A DNA stretch of 64,000 nt, from NCBI RefSeq assembly GCF_007004625.1, contig NZ_VIFV01000001.1, positions 124,001-188,000 on the forward strand. The letters are read 5' to 3'. The DNA comes from Planococcus salinarum. GTDB taxonomy: Bacteria; Bacillota; Bacilli; Bacillales_A; Planococcaceae. Below are positions 54,305 to 63,219 of the stretch, piece after piece. The notes under the pieces were generated by a model, which was given only the letters and a program-made list of their open reading frames with translations, was not told the DNA's origin and did no database searches. Position numbers and translations under genes: made by a program. Numbering within the stretch: position 1 is the first letter of the stretch; each line of letters starts with the position of its first letter.

Positions 54305-55414
54305 TCAAATATTTTGAAACTTTATGTGTACCATCCACAATTCCGACCGGCTGCCGATCCGAATCGGAGGCCCCCAAAATCCGAAACCGGAAGAAACGAG
54401 AAAGTGGGTGTTCCCATCCTGCCGATATCCATAATCCAGATCGAAAACTCGTTTGGTTATCAGATGGTTCGGCCACATCTGCCCTTTATGGGTATGGCCC
54501 GAAATATGAAAATCAGCAGCCAGTTGTACAGGTGTCTTCAAATCGGAAGGTGTGTGGTCCATGACAATCCAGGGCAGGTTCCCTTCCGGCTTTAAACTTT
54601 GAAGAAGATTCCTTCTGCCGTTGGTCCGCTCCTCTCTGCCGGTCAGATAAAATTTTCCGGCAATGTCGATGGTTTCGTCCCTCAATATTTTCACGCTCGA
54701 TTCTTCCATGACACGAACGAGCAAAGGGATTTTTTTGCCATAATACTCATGATTTCCCAAAACCCCATAAATGCCGTATTTCGAAGTGAGCTTCCGCATC
54801 ACTTCCGCCATCCCGTAGCGGGCGTACCAGATCGGGTCATCATCAACGAGATCGCCCGCCAGTAAAACGACATCCGGCTCCAGACTGTTGCTCAATGTGA
54901 CAAAGCGCTCCAAATGGCGTTTTCCTGAAAGGACACCAAGGTGAAAATCGGAGGCAACCACGATATTCACATCTTCGCTACTGCCCTTTACGACAATTTC
55001 TTTTTGCCGGATGACGGGGCTGTAAGCCAGGAATGTCCCGATGAGATAAATAAGCAGCAGAAGGATAACAGATGCCACCCCTGCAATTTGGACTGCCCTG
55101 GGGTGTTCAAGGACGAGAACCACCCCATGCGCAACCGGAACCACGAGCAGCGCGTATTGGAAAAATGCCATCCAATAAGAACCCACAATCGTAAAGCCCA
55201 TCCATTTATGTCCCAGCATCCCGATCAAATAGCTGAAAGCCAGCAAGATACAGATAAATGTGAAAAGCCAGCCATTGACGGGAAAAGAAAAACTTCGGAG
55301 CCAGATAAAGACCGCCCAGCCTATGTATCCTGCGAGAGCACTGTAAATCATCAATCCCATCAGCCCTGCAGCTATCTGTTTCACCAGCCTCACCTCTTTC
55401 CGGTTTTCTTCCAT
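54305..55414 (-). CDS. Membrane-anchored metallophosphoesterase (YkuE-like)
   Basis: The 369 residues comprise four N-terminal membrane helices (about residues 10-130) and a cytoplasmic or extracytoplasmic calcineurin-like domain. All metal-site motifs are intact: ASDFHLG near 153, LAGDLVDDD near 185, LGNHEYY near 219, VMDHTP near 284 and SGHTHKGQ near 306. Unlike the SLH enzyme at 34.6 kb, this one should be active. Substrate unknown; relatives cleave lipid or nucleotide phosphodiesters. ATG follows GGAGAGGG. Leads a two-gene unit with DedA. Confidence 0.85.
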   Translation of the reverse strand: MEENRKEVRLVKQIAAGLMGLMIYSALAGYIGWAVFIWLRSFSFPVNGWLFTFICILLAFSYLIGMLGHKWMGFTIVGSYWMAFFQYALLVVPVAHGVVLVLEHPRAVQIAGVASVILLLLIYLIGTFLAYSPVIRQKEIVVKGSSEDVNIVVASDFHLGVLSGKRHLERFVTLSNSLEPDVVLLAGDLVDDDPIWYARYGMAEVMRKLTSKYGIYGVLGNHEYYGKKIPLLVRVMEESSVKILRDETIDIAGKFYLTGREERTNGRRNLLQSLKPEGNLPWIVMDHTPSDLKTPVQLAADFHISGHTHKGQMWPNHLITKRVFDLDYGYRQDGNTHFLVSSGFGFWGPPIRIGSRSELWMVHIKFQNI

Positions 55415-55460
55415 TATACCCTCTCCGTCTGTAAGCTAACTGCCCGGAGCCAACTAAGCC

Positions 55461-55493
55461 TCAGGTCTGAGTAAAAGATGCAGTCGCAGACCG
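55461..55493. promoter_or_regulatory. Candidate operator dyads before the Lia-like operon
   Basis: CTCAG GT CTGAG (55461-55472) is a perfect short inverted repeat, and GTCTG...CAGAC (about 55467-55493) is a second, wider one. They lie 60-90 bases upstream of liaI, where LiaR would bind. I cannot match them reliably to the LiaR consensus. Confidence 0.35.
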
Positions 55494-55551
55494 TGTTGCC
55501 TTTTTGCTCCCCTTGATAAGCTGAAGGTACAAATTGAGAGGAGGAAATAAC

Positions 55552-55893
55552 TTGAACAAATTTTGGATGTCAGTCATCGGCATTATTGCCGGCATCATCG
55601 CCATTTCGAATCTTGGGTCCATCATCGGCCTCGCCTTATCAGGCGTCATCATCTACATCGGGGTCCACTACTACTTGAAAAGTGTGTCCACAGCCGCAAA
55701 AATCTGGTGGGGTTTTGTCGCAGCTGTCGGCGCATTGTCAGCCGTTTCCAACGTGCCGGCCATCATTGGCGTTTTGGCAATCGGGGTCTTGTGGTACATC
55801 TACAAAAATTGGAATGGGGAACCCGTTTCTGCACCTGCTAAAAACGATCCGTTCACGAACTTTGAAAAACAGTGGGCCAAGCTCAACAAATAA
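55552..55893 (+). CDS. liaI: LiaI-like small membrane protein
   Basis: The 113 residues have alternating hydrophobic stretches giving about three or four membrane helices, with a cytoplasmic tail of charged residues (NDPFTNFEKQWAKLNK). The start is TTG, seven bases after AGGAGG; no ATG is present in a suitable place. It is the first gene of a run that continues with pspA/liaH, liaF, liaS and liaR, so I assign it as the LiaI-type membrane anchor that recruits PspA/LiaH to the membrane during envelope stress. The symbol is by position more than by sequence. Confidence 0.65.
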   Translation: MNKFWMSVIGIIAGIIAISNLGSIIGLALSGVIIYIGVHYYLKSVSTAAKIWWGFVAAVGALSAVSNVPAIIGVLAIGVLWYIYKNWNGEPVSAPAKNDPFTNFEKQWAKLNK

Positions 55894-55905
55894 GGAGGAA
55901 ATTAC

Positions 55906-56395
55906 ATGACAACATTATGGCAACGATTAAAATTCGCAGTGGCAACGGACATGGATGCAATACTGGATAAGAAAGAGGAAAAAAATACGATCAGTTTATT
56001 GAATAAATACATTCTGGAAGCCGAGAAAGAAACACAAACTGCCGGCAAATGGCTGGAGCGGCAAACGAGCCTAAGCCTCAAGCTGGACAAAGAACTCCAG
56101 GACGCGGAAAGTGTTGCACTCGAGCAGCGTTATGAGGAAATGAAGCACAAAGTAAAAGACATGAAAGTCCGTCAGCTTCAGTTGATGGGCAAGGAAAATG
56201 CGACACGCGCATTACCAGATGGACAAAATCCTGAGCCCTGAACTGGTCGCTGAACGCATCGGTTCGTTCGATGATATGGCCAATTACATCAAGTCGCTGG
56301 GCAATAAAGTCGAAGAACGACACGAACGTTCCACGATGGAGCGCCGTCTTGAAACGCTGGAAAAAAACAGCGCAAAAACCAAAGAAATTGTGTAA
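55906..56395 (+). pseudogene. PspA/IM30 (LiaH-like) gene with internal deletion and frameshift
   Basis: The start (MTTLWQRLKFAVATDMDAIL, after AAGGAGG) and the later KYEEMKHK-like RYEEMKHKVKDMKVRQLQLM match Bacillales PspA/IM30 proteins. Two lesions are seen. First, the central coiled coil (about 55-60 residues in family members) is missing between KELQDAES and ALEQRYEEM, in frame. Second, near 56205 the reading frame shifts by +1: frame one runs to a stop at 56239-56241, and the rest (HYQMDKILSPELVAER...AKTKEIV) continues in the next frame to 56395. A sequencing error could explain the frameshift but not the deletion. Confidence 0.75.
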
Positions 56396-56400
56396 GCTGG

Positions 56401-56431
56401 AGTAAGAGGGAGACTTGTCCCTCTTACTTTT
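56401..56431 (+). terminator. Internal terminator between pspA/liaH and liaF
   Basis: GTAAGAGGGA / TCCCTCTTAC, a perfect 10-bp stem with a 6-base loop followed by TTTTCT, begins six bases after the pspA stop. It would split the operon into a highly expressed liaI-liaH part and a lower liaFSR part. Confidence 0.88.
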
Positions 56432-56460
56432 CTGATGCAAAGAAGGAGGCGAAAACTGCG

Positions 56461-57159
56461 ATGAATCATTTTTCAACCAATAGACAGGCATTTTTTGCCT
56501 TGAGTGCATTATTGCTAATCTTCGTGGAAGCTGCTTTTTTTGGAAACGGCAGCGTGTTTTTGGTTCTTCTTGGCATTGGACTCTTATATTACGGCAATAA
56601 AAAAAGCCCCAAATACCGGAAATCGTATTTTTGGACCGGCTTTATCCTGATCGGCATTTCAATCCTGTCGATGTGGAGCCTGCGCTTGCTCATTCTGGCA
56701 GCAGCCATTTACCTGCTCGTCCGTCTGTGGAAATGCGAAGAATGGCAGCAGGATATACCGTTAAATGGACAAGTCGATAAAGGGCTGATCCAAAACAAAT
56801 TCTTTTCCGCACAGGCTACGCCAATCGAATCCTTCGAATGGAAAGATGTCCATGTCCAGGGTTTTGTCGGCGATCTGCTGATCGATGCGACACAAACGGT
56901 ACTGCCGAAAAAAACCTCACTGATCTCAATCCGCCAGGGCTTCGGCCGGGTTCGGGTGATTGTGCCCTACGAAGTGCCGGTGCGGGTTTACTACTCTACT
57001 GTTTTTGGTGATGCCCGCTTTTTCAATGGCGAAAAACAGCGGATCTGGTATGGCTCTGTCCACTCGCAGGACGGCTATCAACAGGCGGAAGAGATCAGAA
57101 GGGAATTGATTGTAACAGTCAATACCTGGATGGGGGATGTCGAGGTGATCCGCCGATGA
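56461..57159 (+). CDS. liaF: LiaF-like membrane inhibitor protein
   Basis: The 232 residues have four membrane helices (about residues 8-90) and a C-terminal cytoplasmic beta-rich domain (about 125-232) with VHVQGFVGDLLIDATQTVLP and RQGFGRVRVIVPYEVPV, as in the LiaF/VraT family (DUF2154). LiaF keeps the LiaS kinase off in unstressed cells. ATG at 56461 lies 11 bases after AAGGAGG. The stop overlaps the liaS ATG (ATGA). Confidence 0.85.
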   Translation: MNHFSTNRQAFFALSALLLIFVEAAFFGNGSVFLVLLGIGLLYYGNKKSPKYRKSYFWTGFILIGISILSMWSLRLLILAAAIYLLVRLWKCEEWQQDIPLNGQVDKGLIQNKFFSAQATPIESFEWKDVHVQGFVGDLLIDATQTVLPKKTSLISIRQGFGRVRVIVPYEVPVRVYYSTVFGDARFFNGEKQRIWYGSVHSQDGYQQAEEIRRELIVTVNTWMGDVEVIRR

Positions 57160-58199
57160 AAGGGATCCTGCCCCGCAGTCTATTTTTCATGGCGCTGTTC
57201 GCTGCAGTCATTTTCAGTATTTTGCTCGCACTTCTCGGATTGCCGGCTGTAAATACATGGTCTGTCCTGTGGGAGGATTTTGTAGCCGGCCTTCCCTTCG
57301 GCATTTGGCTTTTCGTTTTGATGGTGGCTCTGTCAACCGGAATTTCCTGGTGGACCGAGTCTTTATCGCGTTCCAAAGTGCAGGAGATCGAAGAGATTTT
57401 CCAGGCACTTCTTCGTAACGACAACCAGACCGTCATTGAAGCTGCGCAAATGAAAACTTTGCCCCCGAAACTTTCGGCATCGATATTGAAGCTTCAAAAA
57501 CTATTGGAATCCCAGCGAAAGAGCCTGGCGCGAATTGCCAACGAACGAGCCGAAACCCAGGACCAGCTTATTCAGGAACGGCTCGTCATGGAACGCCAGC
57601 GGCTGGCACGGGAGTTGCACGATTCCGTCTCCCAGCAATTATTTGCGGCCTCAATGCTGCTGTCCTCCATGACTGAGGGCAAAGAAGCATCTCCCGCCTT
57701 ATTGCAGACGGAAAAAATGGTGCAGCAGGCTCAGCTCGAGATGCGTGCCCTGCTTCTCCACTTGCGGCCGGCTGCGCTGCACGATAAAAGTTTGCGCCAG
57801 GGCCTGTTTGAACTGGTCTCTGAGCTGAAAGAAAAAGTTTATTTTACGATTGAGCATAAACTCGAAGAGGTACCTCTTCAAAAAGGAGCGGAAGACCATC
57901 TGTTCCGCATTGCCCAGGAGACCCTGTCGAATACATTGCGCCATTCCAAAGCCACCGAAGTCCATATCCTATTTATCGAGCGCGATAATTTCGCCATTTT
58001 ACGCATTCAGGACAACGGCGTCGGTTTTGAAAGTGAACAGTCGAAATCGACTTCGTACGGTTTGAAGCATATCGAAGAACGCGCCATTGAAATCGGAGCC
58101 ACCAGCAAAATTGTCTCGGTCCCTTCCGAAGGAACCATTGTAGAAGTGAAAGTACCTATTGAAAGGAAGATTCCGGATGATACGAATTCTGTTAGTTGA
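57156..58199 (+). CDS. liaS: LiaS-like sensor histidine kinase
   Basis: The 347-residue kinase has two N-terminal membrane helices with a very short extracellular loop (an intramembrane-sensing kinase), a linker, and a HisKA_3 dimerisation domain with phospho-His in RELHDSVSQQL near residue 154. The HATPase domain has the N box QETLSNTLRHSKA near 251 and the G box DNGVGFE near 287. This is the NarL-type kinase of the Lia/Vra stress systems. ATG overlaps the liaF stop, and liaR starts inside its last codons. Confidence 0.9.
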   Translation: MKGILPRSLFFMALFAAVIFSILLALLGLPAVNTWSVLWEDFVAGLPFGIWLFVLMVALSTGISWWTESLSRSKVQEIEEIFQALLRNDNQTVIEAAQMKTLPPKLSASILKLQKLLESQRKSLARIANERAETQDQLIQERLVMERQRLARELHDSVSQQLFAASMLLSSMTEGKEASPALLQTEKMVQQAQLEMRALLLHLRPAALHDKSLRQGLFELVSELKEKVYFTIEHKLEEVPLQKGAEDHLFRIAQETLSNTLRHSKATEVHILFIERDNFAILRIQDNGVGFESEQSKSTSYGLKHIEERAIEIGATSKIVSVPSEGTIVEVKVPIERKIPDDTNSVS

Positions 58200-58812
58200 T
58201 GACCACGAAATGGTGCGCATCGGTGTCTCCGCTTATTTGCAGGCACAGGATGATATGGAAGTTGCTGGAAAAGCAGCCAACGGCGAAGAAGCCGTGAAAA
58301 TGACACTGGATTTACGGCCTGATGTCATTTTAATGGACATGGTCATGCCGGTCATGAACGGTGCCGAAGCAACCGAAGCGATCAACCGGGAATGGGCTGA
58401 TGCGAAAATCATGATCGTCACCAGTTTTCTTGATGACGATAAAGTCTATCCTGCGCTGAAGGCAGGCGCTGTCAGTTACATTTTGAAAACCTCGAAAGCT
58501 TCACGTATTGCCGACTCAATCCGCGAGACGATGAATGGCACACCGGTTCTCGAACCCGAAGTGATGAGCAAAATGATGAAGCAGATGCGCCATGAACGGG
58601 TGCCGCACGAGGACCTGACAGAACGGGAAATGGAAATTCTTCTTCTGTTGGCGCATGGCTATACGAACCAGGAAATTGCAGATGAGCTCTTCATAGCTCT
58701 GAAAACAGTCAAATCCCATGTCAGCAATCTGTTGAGCAAACTGGAAGTCCACGACCGGACACAAGCGGTCATTTATGCATTTCAGCACAAACTTGTGGCT
58801 CCTCCGGAATAA
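58177..58812 (+). CDS. liaR: LiaR-like NarL-family response regulator
   Basis: The 211 residues contain a receiver domain (1-120; DDHEMVR near 8, phospho-Asp in ILMDMVMPVMNG near 54, Lys in ILKTSKAS near 104) and a LuxR-type HTH (about 145-205; LTEREMEILLLLAHGYTNQEIADEL, TVKSHVSNLLSKL). ATG at 58177, preceded by AAAGGAAGA, lies inside liaS. It should activate the liaI promoter on envelope stress, perhaps through the dyads at 55461-55493. Confidence 0.92.
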   Translation: MIRILLVDDHEMVRIGVSAYLQAQDDMEVAGKAANGEEAVKMTLDLRPDVILMDMVMPVMNGAEATEAINREWADAKIMIVTSFLDDDKVYPALKAGAVSYILKTSKASRIADSIRETMNGTPVLEPEVMSKMMKQMRHERVPHEDLTEREMEILLLLAHGYTNQEIADELFIALKTVKSHVSNLLSKLEVHDRTQAVIYAFQHKLVAPPE

Positions 58813-58814
58813 AA

Positions 58815-58920
58815 GAAAAGCGACAGGGCCCGCTAAGCTCTGTAAGGCAAGAGATGGACCAAATGCAATTTGGGACATCTCTTTGCGACGAAGCTAGCGC
58901 AGCGATGCAGGAGCAATAAG
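58815..58920. repeat. Dispersed element of the GCGACGA/AGGAGCAAT family after liaR
   Basis: AAAGCGACAGGGCC (58819-58832) begins a structured stretch with GAGATG...CATCTC arms around CCAAATGCAATTTGG, then TTTGCGACGAAGCTAGCGCA and GCAGGAGCAATAAGG. The latter part matches 53627-53665. The gap 58813-59016 contains no supported gene, and liaR has no other obvious terminator. Confidence 0.55.
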
Positions 58921-59016
58921 GGTTTAGACGGAACAGCAGAGTGGCGTCCTTTGCCACGGCAGCTGTGTCGGCTTATGACCCGAAGAGCTGGGCCGCTGGA
59001 GTCTGGACACCAGAAA

Positions 59017-59063
59017 AGCACAAAAAGAAAAGGCAAGCCGCGGCCGCCTTTTCTTTTTGTGCT
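59017..59063. terminator. Long bidirectional terminator after the MscS-related gene
   Basis: AGCACAAAAAGAAAAGGC (59017-59034) pairs perfectly with GCCTTTTCTTTTTGTGCT (59046-59063), an 18-bp stem whose right arm touches the stop codon of the minus-strand gene. Confidence 0.85.
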
Positions 59064-60928
59064 TATTTTCTTTTGAACGGGTCATTCGAATTACGGTTTC
59101 GTCCTGTCCTTTTAGCACGCGTATCTTGATTGTCATTCTTTGGCAAGTCAGTTGACGTGTCTTTTTTGTCTTTTGTAAATTTCGCGTCATTCGTGTTCGT
59201 GGTATCTTTTGTAAATTTTGTGTCATTTATATTCGTGGTATCTTTCGTATCTTTTGTAAATTTCGCGTCATCCATGTTTGTGGTATCTTTCGTACCTTTT
59301 GTTCCATCATATGGATGTCTTTCATCCGGTGAAGTTTTCTCTACAATCGGGTCGATCGCCGCTTTCGCTTCTTTGTCCAGCGCAACTTTTTTAGCTTCTG
59401 CCTCCCGTTTCTTTGTATCCCATTCTTCCTGATCCACTTCTGTTTCCTGCAAGCTTTTCTCCATGGTATCCAAATAGCGGGCTGCATGTTCCTTGCCACC
59501 CAAACCGAAGGCAAGTCCAAATGCCAGCGCTGCGCCTCCAAGGATCAGGATAAAGGCCGAGTTGATGATGGAAGCAGCAATGCCGAGTTGATCAAGCGCC
59601 ATAAAGAATGCGAATGCAAGAATGGCATATTTCGCTACATACCGCAGAACATGCGGTCCACCGGAAGATTTTTTGAAGACGCTGCCGATAAAGTCTTCAG
59701 CCAGATTGGCCAACCAGAACCCGACGGCCAGGATAACCAATGCTGCAATGACTGCAGGAAGATAGGCAAAAATTCCGGTTGCCAATGATACCATGAATTC
59801 AAGGTTCAATAATTGAAGCGCTTCGACTGTGAATAATAGGATGATCACTACCTGCGCCACCACGCCGATGATTTTGGCAAGTGAGTAGGCAGATGGATCT
59901 GCATCCGGATCCGCAGTCCTGCTGACACCCATTTTTTCTGTCAGGGAATCGACGCCAAGATTCTGCATTAACTGGATAACGACATCTTTGACCCAACGGC
60001 CTATGATAATCCCTGCGAGTACCAGCAGAATCGCTACGATAATATTTGGAATCATTGCCAGTATCTCGTTCAGCATGGCGATTGCCGGTCCGGAGATTCC
60101 ACGGAGGGCAAGTACTTCAAGTGCCGCAATTGTCACCGGCAGCATGATCAGGATAAATGCGATGATGCCGATGACATTCGAAACGCTTGTACCGCTGAAG
60201 AATTGAGAAACTTTAAGCTTTGCAGCCAACCGGTCTGTTCCGATCGACTCCAGGAATTTTGAAAGGATTTTCTTGACGATTGTCGCTGCAATCCAGCCTA
60301 TTCCAAAGATGATTGCCGCTGCAATAAGTTTCGGGATGAAATTCAGGACGCTGGCGAGCATATTCGAGAAAGGTTCACTCAGGCCATCGATATTCAAGGC
60401 GCTGAGAACTGCCGGAAGGAAAAGCAGCAGAATCAGATAGAAAGCGATATTCGCTGCAGTTTCCGTCCATTTCACCGTTTCATCTTTCGAAGCTCCGGTC
60501 TTCTTCGTAACTTTGCCGAAATCAAATTTTCTTCCCGCCATTAAAATGAGGCGTTTTGCGACTGTCGCCAAAACCCAGGCCAATAACAGGATCAGGCCTG
60601 CTTTTAAAATGCTCAGGAATGCGGCGGACAAGTTATCGAAGATGCCGAGGAAAGGCCCTCCGATTGCCCCAAGGTTCAGAATGTTGAAGAACAGTGCAAA
60701 AGTGAAAAGCAATATCAGTACGAATATGATTTTGCTGATGATTTTCGACAGGCTGTATTTTTGGTGTTTCATGCCCGCCTTTTCATCAAGCTGTGATTTG
60801 TCCAATAATTTATAAACTCCTTTCTCAACCGCCTTGGCTACAATATAACCGATAATAAGTACAAGAATCGCCAGGAGAATTTCAGGAAGCGCGTTCATGA
60901 AATTATTGAAATAACCGCTAGTATCCAT
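59063..60928 (-). CDS. Multi-helix membrane protein related to mechanosensitive channels
   Basis: The 621 residues carry four or five repeats of a paired-helix unit of the conserved TM helix type found beside MscS channels (ILVLIIGYIVAKAVEKGVYK near 20; GIGWIAATIVKKILSKFLE; LAGIIIGRWVKDVVIQLM; LAVGFWLANLAEDFIGSVF; ending with FGLAFGLGGKEHAARYLD near 485). The C-terminal 120 residues are charged and disordered, with KDTTN-x-(N/D)DAKFTKD repeats. It is probably a membrane-tension or small-conductance transport protein. ATG at 60928 follows GGAGG, six codons inside a longer frame. Confidence 0.8.
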   Translation of the reverse strand: MDTSGYFNNFMNALPEILLAILVLIIGYIVAKAVEKGVYKLLDKSQLDEKAGMKHQKYSLSKIISKIIFVLILLFTFALFFNILNLGAIGGPFLGIFDNLSAAFLSILKAGLILLLAWVLATVAKRLILMAGRKFDFGKVTKKTGASKDETVKWTETAANIAFYLILLLFLPAVLSALNIDGLSEPFSNMLASVLNFIPKLIAAAIIFGIGWIAATIVKKILSKFLESIGTDRLAAKLKVSQFFSGTSVSNVIGIIAFILIMLPVTIAALEVLALRGISGPAIAMLNEILAMIPNIIVAILLVLAGIIIGRWVKDVVIQLMQNLGVDSLTEKMGVSRTADPDADPSAYSLAKIIGVVAQVVIILLFTVEALQLLNLEFMVSLATGIFAYLPAVIAALVILAVGFWLANLAEDFIGSVFKKSSGGPHVLRYVAKYAILAFAFFMALDQLGIAASIINSAFILILGGAALAFGLAFGLGGKEHAARYLDTMEKSLQETEVDQEEWDTKKREAEAKKVALDKEAKAAIDPIVEKTSPDERHPYDGTKGTKDTTNMDDAKFTKDTKDTTNINDTKFTKDTTNTNDAKFTKDKKDTSTDLPKNDNQDTRAKRTGRNRNSNDPFKRK

Positions 60929-61019
60929 TTCTCGACCTCCATTCAAATTTTTTTGTCTCTATTCATATCCCCTTGCCTCTATTTTTCAAAACATTCTGAC
61001 CGGTTCTTGGCAGAAAGAA

Positions 61020-61060
61020 AATTCAAACGGCTGTGCCAAGTGGGCACAGCCGTTTGAATT
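61020..61060. terminator. Bidirectional terminator after the sensor kinase gene
   Basis: AATTCAAACGGCTGTGCC (61020-61037) pairs perfectly over 18 bp with GGCACAGCCGTTTGAATT (61043-61060), loop AAGTG. It lies just behind the kinase stop codon (61064). Confidence 0.92.
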
Positions 61061-61063
61061 CCT

Positions 61064-63217
61064 TTATATACGTGGCAATGAAACAGTCACTTTGAACAGA
61101 TCGCCGTCCACTTCGATTTTCATCGTTCCTCCGTGGAGATCGACGATCGACTGGGCTATCGCAAGCCCCAGACCGGAACCTTCCGTCTGTCTCGCCACAT
61201 CGCCCCGTTTGAAACGTTCAAATAATTCATCGGTATTCTCACCCAATTCAAAGCGGGTGACATTTTTCATCACAAACTCGGCCTGGCCGTCCGTTTCTTT
61301 GAGAGTCGCAAAAACCCGGGTGCCCGGCAACGCGTATTTGATGGCATTTAAAATCAGATTGTCCAATACACGCCACCACTTCTGACCGTCCGCCAGAATG
61401 TAAACCGGCTGCTCCGGCGATGAAATCCGGAAATCCAAACCGGAAGCAGCAATGTCTTCCGCATGTTCGGCAAATGCCTGCGTCATCAATTGGGTGAAAT
61501 CGACACGCTGACGATTTAGTTCCATATTGCCGCTCGCCATCTTGGAGACTTCGAACAAATCTTCGATGAGCGTTTTCAGCCGCTGTGACTTGCGGTCGAG
61601 GATTTCGGCATATGCCAACCGGTCTTCTGTTGAAAGCTCGGGCGTTTTCATCAGATCGGTATAGGTGATGATGGAAGTCAGCGGAGTGCGCAGATCATGG
61701 CTGACATTTGTAATCAATTCCGTCTTCAGCCGTTCACTTTTGGCCTGTTCCGACATCGACAGGCGGACCCCTTCCTTCAGCCGGTTCAATTGGACGGCAT
61801 GCTGCGCAAGCGGCGAACGGCCCCGCACAGGAATCTGTTCATTCAGACTGCCATCCGCAATCGCCTGCGTGCTGTCCATCAACACATTCATGTAGCCGAA
61901 CCGTTTCAACATCGACAGCAGGACCGGCAGGCCGATGAACAGGGTAGCCGGAATCCAGATAAGAATCGCTTCCGGCATAATAAACACCAGCAATGTTCCC
62001 ACTCCCCAAAAGAAAACAACAATCAGCAACAGCAACATCTGAACGCCCATTGATTTTTTCAGGAAAGCGTAACGCACCATCTGCAGCATTCTTTCCAAAT
62101 AACTGTTTCTATAGTCTTCGACCAGTTTTTCTGAGCTTTTATAATAGGAGAAGAACCAAATACTTTGGAGAATCAGCAATCCCAGAAACACTGTAGTCAA
62201 TGCTATATTTTTTAAATTCTGCCAGATAAAATTACTTGGGTTGTCATAGTATACCTGTTCCATTTCCCACAAAGTATTTATAAGACCGTAAGGAATAGCG
62301 ATTAATAAAGAAATTATAAGGAGACTAAGTTTGATTTCCAGAGACCATCCCGCCCACCTTTTATAAAGAGGCATCTTCAGAAATGCATTACGTTCAAAAC
62401 GCAGCTTAGTAAACAATAGTACGATTCCGGCAATTGCCAAAGCCCCGAGAATATAAAGCATATTTTGAATGTAATGATGCCGTATCAGACTAATACCCCT
62501 GTCGCTTGATGCAAGAAGGGACCGGTCAATCTGGACTATGCCTTTGAACCCGGAATCAGATCCAGGTATCCTCATTTCCGTATTATTGTAATTTGAGTAG
62601 TATAACTCATCGTTAGTTGATTGAAGCGGCACAGCATTCGAATATTTCTTCTCGAAAAAAGGATTGCTGACCAAATCACCTTTTCTGAAATTTTCTCCTG
62701 TTTCCGTATTGGTTAAGTGATAAACATAATAGGAATATTGAGAGTTAAAGTCTCCCTCCTCATTGAGTATGCCTTTCACTGCCACTTTTGCTGCCATTTG
62801 TTTTTCTTCCAGGATTTTTCCTCTCACAGTATCATCATCCGCAAAATTATCGCGGATCATTCCGATCTTTCCATCTCGCTCTTCTGTCAGGATTTCGGCC
62901 AGGCTGTCGTTTCCGGCTTCCCTTGCAGCATCAATATCGGGATTATATTGATCCTGTATGCTTTGAAGCTGTTCTGCCAATGTACCGTATCTTGTCCGGT
63001 ACTCTTCGATTTCTTCCATCGTCACCGGAAATTCCGTTTCCGCTGTCGGGGGATCCAATTCCAACACCACCAACCGATTAATAAAATCGCGGTATTCTTC
63101 TTTAAAGTCATAAGTCTCGAGATAGGATTTCCCGAAATACTTCGGACCCAACTCCATTAAACTGAAAATGCCAATCAGCACGATTGACAACGTCGCCAGC
63201 CACAACCAATTTTTCAT
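61064..63217 (-). CDS. Sensor histidine kinase with large extracytoplasmic domain
   Basis: The 717-residue kinase opens with one membrane helix (about 3-22) and a long extracytoplasmic region (about 25-250). Five or six further membrane helices (about 255-460) follow, then a HAMP-like linker. HisKA: VSHDLRTPLTSIITY near 505, phospho-His in SHDLRTP. The HATPase_c has LDNLILNAIKYALPGTR near 618 (N box) and GSGLGLAIAQSIV near 688 (G2 box). It resembles VanS/BceS-like kinases with extra helices. ATG follows AAAGGGG. It is the second gene of an operon with the response regulator at 63359. Confidence 0.9.
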   Translation of the reverse strand: MKNWLWLATLSIVLIGIFSLMELGPKYFGKSYLETYDFKEEYRDFINRLVVLELDPPTAETEFPVTMEEIEEYRTRYGTLAEQLQSIQDQYNPDIDAAREAGNDSLAEILTEERDGKIGMIRDNFADDDTVRGKILEEKQMAAKVAVKGILNEEGDFNSQYSYYVYHLTNTETGENFRKGDLVSNPFFEKKYSNAVPLQSTNDELYYSNYNNTEMRIPGSDSGFKGIVQIDRSLLASSDRGISLIRHHYIQNMLYILGALAIAGIVLLFTKLRFERNAFLKMPLYKRWAGWSLEIKLSLLIISLLIAIPYGLINTLWEMEQVYYDNPSNFIWQNLKNIALTTVFLGLLILQSIWFFSYYKSSEKLVEDYRNSYLERMLQMVRYAFLKKSMGVQMLLLLIVVFFWGVGTLLVFIMPEAILIWIPATLFIGLPVLLSMLKRFGYMNVLMDSTQAIADGSLNEQIPVRGRSPLAQHAVQLNRLKEGVRLSMSEQAKSERLKTELITNVSHDLRTPLTSIITYTDLMKTPELSTEDRLAYAEILDRKSQRLKTLIEDLFEVSKMASGNMELNRQRVDFTQLMTQAFAEHAEDIAASGLDFRISSPEQPVYILADGQKWWRVLDNLILNAIKYALPGTRVFATLKETDGQAEFVMKNVTRFELGENTDELFERFKRGDVARQTEGSGLGLAIAQSIVDLHGGTMKIEVDGDLFKVTVSLPRI

Positions 63218-63219
63218 CT

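Noticed and set aside
54305-55414. Second S-layer type enzyme
   Set aside because: It has membrane helices and no signal peptide cleavage site or SLH domains; only the catalytic family is shared with the gene at 34.6 kb.
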